From NCBI GenBank assembly GCA_029549985.1, contig JAKPIB010000031.1, positions 35,065 through 99,064 on the forward strand: 64,000 nt of DNA, given 5' to 3'. A program made the translations under genes and the position numbers. Below, in pieces: positions 58,439-64,000 of the stretch (the first letter of the stretch is position 1; each line of letters starts with the position of its first letter). This stretch comes from Bacillota bacterium. Its GTDB lineage: Bacteria > Bacillota > Clostridia > Caldicoprobacterales > DTU083. The notes under the pieces are model-generated. The model was not told the DNA's origin. It did not search any database and was given only the letters and a program-made list of their open reading frames with translations.

Positions 58439-58761
58439 CAGTCGCCAAATAAATCCTTGCTTTGTATTGGCTTTTCCAGAAGAAATCTGGATTGTTCTTT
58501 ATCATTCTTCATTTTCGCAATCTCCATCTGGATATCTTTTCGCGAGAGTATATGTTCGATTTATGTTTTGTGTCCATTATCATCCTCGGTTGTTATGCGT
58601 ACGATATCATATGGCTCATCAGTTGTATAGCGGGTTCCTATAAGGCGCGTAATATGGATTGCTGTGATTATACGGTCAAATACCGCTATTATCAAGCCGT
58701 ATTTGCAAAAAAGGTCAAGCATGAAAGCCGCGGGATAATAAGAAACACCTATGGATCTCAT
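58438..58761 (-). pseudogene. Possible minus-strand gene remnant
   Basis: One frame runs 108 codons with a single internal TAA (58561-58563). Both sides look protein-like: RYTTDEPYDIVRITTEDDNG before it and a charged helical tail after it (SRKDIQMEIAKMKNDKEQSR then FLLEKPIQSKDLFGD). There is no clear ribosome site at the only ATG (58761). I do not recognise the family. Together with the adjacent thioesterase fragment it marks a decaying stretch. The 400 bases at 58400-58806 hold nothing else but two hairpins. Confidence 0.4.
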
Positions 58762-58778
58762 GGTTCATAGGTGTTTCT
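58741..58778 (-). terminator. Hairpin terminator for the FMN-binding lipoprotein gene
   Basis: A perfect 13-bp stem (AGAAACACCTATG / CATAGGTGTTTCT) with a 12-nt loop. On the minus strand it follows the lipoprotein gene and runs into TTATT. It can act in both directions. Confidence 0.75.
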
Positions 58779-58806
58779 TTGTCAGGCTGTAAGTCGATCA
58801 AGGTTT

Positions 58807-59328
58807 TTAATCGTTGCCGGTCTTTGATGCCTTTCCCAGCGCGCGCTTTACGGCTGTCCTGAATTTATTGGTCGTGCCGGTAGCGCCGCTGTAATCATCA
58901 ATTTCATCGACATTCTGCTTTTCGATCAGCTGATCGGGCAGCTCTTCAAAGGCTTTAAGAGCAGCCTCGTATTCATAGCCGTTCTCAGTGGTCTTTTCCT
59001 TGTCATCCGACGTATACTCCTTGTAATCCACCTCCGTGATTTTTTCATTTTCGATAGTCACTGTGGCGATACCATATCCTCCGCGTTCGTCGGTGTCTGA
59101 CCTTCCTGTGTATTCCCCGTCTGCCAGACCTTCAGGTGTGCTTGCCTCAGGCCCGCCCGTCTCATCTTCCCCGGGGCTCTGGGTTGGCTCGGGGGTTGGG
59201 CTGGGGGTAGTGGTAGTGCCAGGAGAAGGGCTCTGAGTAGGTGCCTGGTCCCGCGGAGCGCATGCCGCCAGCATGAGAATGGAGATTAACAGAAAAGCGG
59301 TTAGCCTAAACGTTCTTTTCACTTTCAT
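58807..59328 (-). CDS. FMN-binding domain lipoprotein
   Basis: 173 aa. Lipoprotein signal with lipobox LAAC (C23), a Thr/Ser/Pro-rich linker of about 40 residues, then an FMN-binding domain from DGEYTGRSDTDERGGYG to the end. DDYSGATGTT is the flavin attachment motif, where a Thr receives FMN from an ApbE transferase. Surface-attached flavoproteins of this kind take part in extracellular or membrane electron transfer. No apbE or redox partner lies nearby. GTG 59331 or GTG 59319 are alternative starts. Confidence 0.88.
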   Translation of the reverse strand: MKVKRTFRLTAFLLISILMLAACAPRDQAPTQSPSPGTTTTPSPTPEPTQSPGEDETGGPEASTPEGLADGEYTGRSDTDERGGYGIATVTIENEKITEVDYKEYTSDDKEKTTENGYEYEAALKAFEELPDQLIEKQNVDEIDDYSGATGTTNKFRTAVKRALGKASKTGND

Positions 59329-59424
59329 CACCCTCGCTATTCTTTATTTTTAGTTAGCTTATCCTGTTTTTTCAAAAATTACACCTGAAACTTGCAACTA
59401 TACCGGACATACACGATTTGAATA

Positions 59425-59433
59425 TGGTATAAT
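59425..59433 (+). promoter_or_regulatory. Extended -10 promoter for the TauE/SafE gene
   Basis: TGGTATAAT with no good -35. It lies about 55 bases before the gene. Confidence 0.4.
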
Positions 59434-59488
59434 TGGCCTTGCGGCAGATCAATGGACATATAAAAAACTATGATATGAGGATTTTTAC

Positions 59489-60229
59489 ATGCTAGGACTT
59501 GATTCTACAGAATTACTGCTATTAGTATGCGCTGCGCTTCTGATCGGGTTTTCCAAGTCAGGCATCACGGGAGCCTCTCTTCCGGCTGTTGCCATGATAG
59601 CATACAGCTTTGACGGTAAAACAGCTTCGGGTATAATGCTCACGATGCTGATAGCCGCAGACATACCGGCCATAATTAAATATGGCAGGTACATCAGGTT
59701 TGCTGAGATGGTCAGGCTCTTGCCCCCGGCCATAATCGGCATTGTCATTGGTGCGCTGGCAGGGAGATCTCTTAACGATGCGCATTTCAAGCTGCTCATG
59801 GGTATAATCGTACTAGGCTGCCTTGTACTGATAATTTACGGCCAGGTTTTCAAAAAGCCGCTGAAGGCACCGGACAGCAAGGTTTTCCACTATGCTACTG
59901 GAATAATAAGCGGCTTTTCTTCCATGGTAGGTAATGCGGCAGGACCTGTTTTCAATGTATACCTCCTGTCCATGTCACTTGATAAATACAGATTTTTGGG
60001 CACGACCGCCTGGTTTTTCTTCACTATCAACTTAATCAAGGTGCCCTTCCATGTATTTATGTGGAAGACCATAACACTGTCAAGCCTGCAGTATGCCCTT
60101 GTCATGCTGCCGGTAATACTGGCAGGAGCGTTCATTGGGATATACCTTGTAAAAAAGATAGACGACAAATACTTCAAGGCGATAGTTGCAATAATGACTG
60201 CGATAGCGGCTGTCAACCTGATGCTGTGA
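59489..60229 (+). CDS. TauE/SafE family sulfite exporter-like protein
   Basis: 246 aa with about eight membrane helices in two repeated halves (LLIGFSKSGITGASLPAVAMI near the start, IISGFSSMVGNAAGPVFNVYLL in the middle). Members move sulfite, sulfonates or other organic anions; the substrate is unknown here. GAGGA ribosome site. Confidence 0.88.
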   Translation: MLGLDSTELLLLVCAALLIGFSKSGITGASLPAVAMIAYSFDGKTASGIMLTMLIAADIPAIIKYGRYIRFAEMVRLLPPAIIGIVIGALAGRSLNDAHFKLLMGIIVLGCLVLIIYGQVFKKPLKAPDSKVFHYATGIISGFSSMVGNAAGPVFNVYLLSMSLDKYRFLGTTAWFFFTINLIKVPFHVFMWKTITLSSLQYALVMLPVILAGAFIGIYLVKKIDDKYFKAIVAIMTAIAAVNLML

Positions 60230-60298
60230 TATATTGGCGGAGTATCCTTTGCCTTCATCTACACATAATAGTCCTATGATGATGCCAGGAGGCTTTGT

Positions 60299-61255
60299 AT
60301 GAAGGTAAGGTTGGGATACGTAGCTATTGCGCTTGGCCTGCCAAAGGTTACATCCTCCAGCCAGGTGACCTTTACCAATTACCAGAAGCTGATCTCCGAG
60401 GAAAACAGGCTGAACAAGCTTAAGAGCGTGGCGTATTCGAACATAGAGGACCTGAAGAAGATCCTTATGTATAATATTGAAAAGGAGATCCACTTTTACA
60501 GGATCACATCAGCGCTGATCCCACTGGCGACCCATCCGGAGGTCAACTGGGATTATGCCGGAATATTCGACAGGGATCTAAAGCTGGCCGGCGATATCGT
60601 GAAGGAAAGCAATATGAGAGTGGATACCCATCCGGACCAGTTCAATGTGATAAACAGCATGGATGAAAAGGTGGTTGAGAATACTGAGCGCAACCTTTGG
60701 TTCCATGTCAACCTTTTCAAAAGCATGGATTATCCCGAGGGCAAAATGGTGCTCCATATCGGAAGCTCAGCAGGAGGCAAGGAGGCGGCGCTTGAGCGCT
60801 TTATCGCCAACTTCAGGAGATTTCCTGAAGAAATAACAAAAAGGATTATCCTTGAAAATGACGACAAGGTGTTTACCGCAAGGGATACCCTTAAGCTGTG
60901 CCAATACCTCGGTGTGCCAATGGTGCTTGACGTGCACCATCATCTGTGCAACAATGACGGAGCTGATTTGGACGAGCTGATTCCGGAAGTTTTCAAGACA
61001 TGGGACAAGGAAGACCTGCCTCCAAAGGTGCATATATCAAGCCCCAAGGACAGCCCTCTGGATAGAAAGCATGCGGACTTTATTGACGGACAGCAGTTCG
61101 TGGAGCTTGTAGAAAGATGCATACCTCTAAACAGGGATTTTGATGTTATGATCGAAGCCAAGATGAAGGACCTGGCCTTATTCGAGCTGGCGCACACTAC
61201 CCGAAAGCTGCGAAGCAATTGGAACTGGACGGATCTCTCCACCCTGGACATTTGA
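60299..61255 (+). CDS. uvsE: UV damage endonuclease UvsE
   Basis: 318 aa TIM-barrel endonuclease that nicks DNA 5' to UV photoproducts. Visible: RLGYVAIALGLP, MRVDTHPDQFNVINS, VLHIGSSAGGKE, IILENDDKVFTA and LDVHHHLCNNDG, containing the metal-binding His, Glu and Asp residues. Ribosome site CAGGAGG. Spore formers often carry it. Confidence 0.95.
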   Translation: MKVRLGYVAIALGLPKVTSSSQVTFTNYQKLISEENRLNKLKSVAYSNIEDLKKILMYNIEKEIHFYRITSALIPLATHPEVNWDYAGIFDRDLKLAGDIVKESNMRVDTHPDQFNVINSMDEKVVENTERNLWFHVNLFKSMDYPEGKMVLHIGSSAGGKEAALERFIANFRRFPEEITKRIILENDDKVFTARDTLKLCQYLGVPMVLDVHHHLCNNDGADLDELIPEVFKTWDKEDLPPKVHISSPKDSPLDRKHADFIDGQQFVELVERCIPLNRDFDVMIEAKMKDLALFELAHTTRKLRSNWNWTDLSTLDI

Positions 61256-61292
61256 TGGCATACCAAAATACAGAACTGGAGAACAATAATCT

Positions 61293-62531
61293 ATGCACAA
61301 CTGGAGATGGAAGACCATACTGTTTTTATCCAGCCAGACGATATCCTTGTTTGGCTCATCGCTGGTACAATACGCAATAATGTGGCATATTACGCTAAAC
61401 ACCAAATCCGGTATTATGATGACTATATCTATAATATGCGGATTTTTGCCGATGTTTTTCCTGTCACCCTTTGCAGGGGTCTGGGCAGACCGTTATAACC
61501 GGAAAATACTGATCATGCTGGCTGATTCCTTTATAGCGCTGGCTACCTTGCTGGTTGCAGTACTGTTTTTCATGGGCTATGATTCAGTCTGGCTGCTTTT
61601 TGCGGTATCTGCCGTGCGTGCTGTGGGCTCCGGCCTGCAGAATCCTGCAGTAGGGGCTATGGTGCCCCAGATAGTGCCACAGGACAGGCTGGTCAGGGTA
61701 AACGCCATAAACAGCAGCGTCCAGTCCTTTGTGACCCTGGTGTCCCCAGCGGTCAGCGGTGCGCTCCTGACCTTTGCGACCATAGAATACATTTTCTTTA
61801 TTGATGTCATAACGGCGGCAATAGCAGTGTTCATACTGGCATTCTTCCTGCGCATACCGCCCCATGCCAAAGCAGCGGAAAAGCAGTCGGTCAGCTATTT
61901 CCACGACTTACTCGAAGGCTGGCGGTATATCACAGGACATAAGTTCATCTTGTTCTCATGCCTGTTCAATATAGCCTACTTCATACTGATCGCACCTGCA
62001 GCATTCCTGACGCCTCTGCAGGTGGCCATAAGCTTTGGTGATGATGTCTGGCGGTTGTCAGCTATAGAAATGGCTTTCTCTCTCGGCATGATGGCAGGCG
62101 GTGCCATAATTGCTGCCTGGGGCGGCTTTAAGAACAAGCTGCATACGATGGTGCTGGCAAACCTTATGATCGGATTTGGGACTTTCGCTCTTGGCGTGAT
62201 ACATATCTTCGCAATCTACCTGGCGCTCATGACGCTCATCGGAATATCCATGCCGATATTCAACACTCCATTCACGTCTCTGATCCAGCAAAAGGTAGCG
62301 GAGGACTATCTTGGCAGGGTTTTCGGAGTATTCGGGATGCTGGTCAGTGTGATGATGCCCCTGGGCATGCTGATATTCGGGCCGTTGGCTGAGTTTGTCA
62401 GGATAGAGCTGATGCTTGTCGCAACAGGGCTGCTCATAGTAGTACTCAGCTTTATAATGCTGAACAACAAAGTGCTCTTGGAGGCAGGCAAGCCTGCAGC
62501 ACAAAAGGCTGAAGGAGATCCGGAGGTATGA
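61293..62531 (+). CDS. MFS exporter (MFS_3 / EntS-MefA type)
   Basis: 412 aa with about twelve membrane helices. The loop 2-3 motif GVWADRYNRKILIMLAD and SAVRAVGSGLQNPAVGAMVPQIV are typical of the MFS_3 drug or siderophore exporters (MefA and EntS relatives). Ribosome site weak (GGAGA). It overlaps rlmCD by four bases at the ATGA. Substrate unknown. Confidence 0.88.
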   Translation: MHNWRWKTILFLSSQTISLFGSSLVQYAIMWHITLNTKSGIMMTISIICGFLPMFFLSPFAGVWADRYNRKILIMLADSFIALATLLVAVLFFMGYDSVWLLFAVSAVRAVGSGLQNPAVGAMVPQIVPQDRLVRVNAINSSVQSFVTLVSPAVSGALLTFATIEYIFFIDVITAAIAVFILAFFLRIPPHAKAAEKQSVSYFHDLLEGWRYITGHKFILFSCLFNIAYFILIAPAAFLTPLQVAISFGDDVWRLSAIEMAFSLGMMAGGAIIAAWGGFKNKLHTMVLANLMIGFGTFALGVIHIFAIYLALMTLIGISMPIFNTPFTSLIQQKVAEDYLGRVFGVFGMLVSVMMPLGMLIFGPLAEFVRIELMLVATGLLIVVLSFIMLNNKVLLEAGKPAAQKAEGDPEV

Positions 62532-62533
62532 AG

Positions 62534-63907
62534 ATGGACGCATCAATACCGGTACAGAAAAACGTAGACTATGAGATGAACATAGACAGCCTGGGGATAA
62601 ACGGAGAAGGCATAGGCCGGATCGATGGCTTTACCGTCTTCGTGGAAGGGGCATTGGCAGGTGAAAGGGTGCTTGTCAAAATAGTCAAGGTCACTAAAAG
62701 CTATGCCTATGGGAAGCTTTTGCATGTGATCCAGGCGTCCAAATACCGCATAGAGCCAAAGTGTCCCCATTATAAGCGCTGCGGCGGATGCCAGCTCCAG
62801 CATTTGGCGTATGAAGCCCAGCTCAACTACAAAAGGCAGCTTGTGAAGGATGCCCTTGAGCGGATAGGGCGTTTGGAGGATGTCAAAGTCAATCCGACCA
62901 TAGGTATGGATGATCCCTGGAGCTATCGCAACAAGGCCCAGTTTCCGGTGGGTCTTGTCAAAAACAGGCTGGCGATCGGTTTCTTCGCTGCTCGCAGCCA
63001 TGACCTGATAGACGTACAGAGCTGTCCCATCCAGCATGGTATCACCGCTAAGGTAAACTCGCTTGTAAGAAGGTTCATAAATACATACAATGTGCCTGTT
63101 TATGATGAAAGCACACACAAGGGGATCATCCGCCATGTAGTGACCAGAGTCGGCTTCAAGAGCAACCAGCTCATGGTAATCATCGTCACAAAAGGTGACC
63201 TGCCTCGAAAGCGAGAGCTGGTCGATATTTTGAGGGAAGGTATCCCGGGCATAACCAGCATCGTTCAGAACATACAGAATGAAAAGACAAACGTGATACT
63301 GGGCAAGGGGAATATAACCCTCTGGGGCAAGAATCATATACTCGATGCCATCAGTGACCTGAAGTTCAAAATCTCACCCTTGTCCTTTTTCCAGGTAAAT
63401 CCTGTCCAAACCGAGAAGCTATATGCAAAAGCCCTGGAATACGCCGCCCTTACCGGCAGTGAAAAGGTCATAGACGCATATTGCGGCATAGGCACCATCT
63501 CGCTCTTCCTTGCCAGGAAAGCCGCCAAGGTATATGGGGTGGAGGTAGTAGAACAGGCGATAGAGGATGCAAAGGAAAATGCCAGGCTCAATGGGATCGA
63601 AAACGCAGAGTTCATAGAAGGGGAATCTGAGGTCATCATCCCAAGGCTGGCCCGGCTAGGCCTGCATGCGGATGTTGTCGTTGTGGATCCGCCGCGCAAG
63701 GGCTGTGATGAAGCACTCCTGAAAACCATCGTAGAGATGGCGCCTGACCGGATGGTATATGTCTCCTGCAATCCTGCTACCCTGGCCAGGGACCTTAAGT
63801 TCTTGACGGAGAATGGGTATAGGCTGGGAGAAGTGCAGCCGGTGGACATGTTTCCTCATACAAGCCATGTTGAGTGTCTGGTATTGATGTCAAGGATGGA
63901 TAAATAG
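62534..63907 (+). CDS. rlmCD: 23S rRNA (uracil-5-)-methyltransferase, RlmCD/RumA type
   Basis: 457 aa. N-terminal TRAM domain, the [4Fe-4S] cysteines C77, C83, C86 and a fourth near 163 (SCPIQH), then the SAM methyltransferase domain with DAYCGIGTISLFLA and catalytic C412 in YVSCNPATLARDL. ATG 62534 is 7 bases from GGAGG; ATG 62528 is too close. In B. subtilis one such enzyme makes both m5U747 and m5U1939. The last 93 bases of the window after it show no gene beyond a 20-codon ORF, and end in an AGGAGG that may belong to the next gene. Confidence 0.94.
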   Translation: MDASIPVQKNVDYEMNIDSLGINGEGIGRIDGFTVFVEGALAGERVLVKIVKVTKSYAYGKLLHVIQASKYRIEPKCPHYKRCGGCQLQHLAYEAQLNYKRQLVKDALERIGRLEDVKVNPTIGMDDPWSYRNKAQFPVGLVKNRLAIGFFAARSHDLIDVQSCPIQHGITAKVNSLVRRFINTYNVPVYDESTHKGIIRHVVTRVGFKSNQLMVIIVTKGDLPRKRELVDILREGIPGITSIVQNIQNEKTNVILGKGNITLWGKNHILDAISDLKFKISPLSFFQVNPVQTEKLYAKALEYAALTGSEKVIDAYCGIGTISLFLARKAAKVYGVEVVEQAIEDAKENARLNGIENAEFIEGESEVIIPRLARLGLHADVVVVDPPRKGCDEALLKTIVEMAPDRMVYVSCNPATLARDLKFLTENGYRLGEVQPVDMFPHTSHVECLVLMSRMDK

Positions 63908-64000
63908 AAGGTTCAAAAATGCTTATAAATAGAGGGTTTCCAGACATTGATTATTTCTTTTGGCAGCTCTGCCTTAGATGATAATGTCAGGAGGCCCTTA

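Noticed and set aside
58462..58770. 102-codon plus-strand ORF after the pfkA terminator
   Set aside because: Lies behind a strong terminator with no promoter or ribosome site; the minus-strand frame looks more protein-like.
63919..63981. 20-codon ORF at the right edge
   Set aside because: Too short and with no ribosome site to support.

Overview
The window is a gene-dense chromosomal segment (about 57 protein genes) from a spore-forming member of the Firmicutes, most likely class Clostridia. Three blocks support this: spoIIAA-spoIIAB-sigF followed by spoVAA-spoVAB; the SCIFF peptide and its radical SAM maturase (scfA-scfB) beside yajC; and the usual clostridial housekeeping strings ruvCAB-queA-tgt-yajC and recJ-apt-relA-dtd-hemZ-hisS-aspS. 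I see no rRNA, tRNA, CRISPR array, intact insertion sequence or prophage. TTG starts are frequent: 11 genes are best explained by TTG and six by GTG. The genus cannot be told from sequence reading alone.

Layout. 1-2.9 kb: a small membrane protein and secDF. 3.0-7.2 kb: mrfA (interrupted by an in-frame TAG), mrfB and a TPR protein. 7.2-9.6 kb: a class A PBP (minus strand). 9.8-14.5 kb: an FtsH-like protease, a Tyr/Met-rich protein, an alpha-oxoamine synthase family enzyme, ribosomal protein L25 and a small conserved protein. 14.5-18 kb: the sporulation sigma-F operon under a sigma-H-type promoter, spoVAA/AB and a dodecin. 18-20.8 kb: a second class A PBP (minus). 21-25.3 kb: yunB, yebC, an Amidase_6 protein and proBA. 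25.3-32.4 kb: ruvCAB, queA, tgt, yajC, a membrane protein and scfAB. 32.4-32.97 kb: a non-coding region with a consensus promoter and a c-di-GMP-I riboswitch. 33-46.6 kb: recJ, apt, relA/spoT, dtd, hemZ, a T-box, hisS, aspS, tcdA, an RseC-like protein, trxA and glyA. 46.7-50.1 kb: rarA and iscR-iscS-iscU. 50.2-58.2 kb: a PRC-barrel protein, a YtxH-like protein, an AI-2E family transporter, a YtoI-like regulator, dnaE, a small protein and pfkA. 58.2-58.8 kb: two decayed gene remnants. 58.8-64 kb: an FMN-binding lipoprotein, a TauE/SafE transporter, uvsE, an MFS transporter and rlmCD.

Most of the window is core machinery: protein export, DNA repair (MrfAB, RuvABC, RecJ, RarA, UvsE), replication (DnaE), translation, Fe-S assembly, stringent response, cell wall synthesis and spore development. 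The most interesting points are regulatory: a c-di-GMP riboswitch with no obvious target ORF next to it, an L25 leader that buries its own ribosome site, a T-box whose specifier reads as Asp (GAC) ahead of hisS-aspS, candidate sigma-H and sigma-G promoters at the sporulation genes, and a probable IscR autoregulatory operator. I found no clear case of a wholly new biological system.
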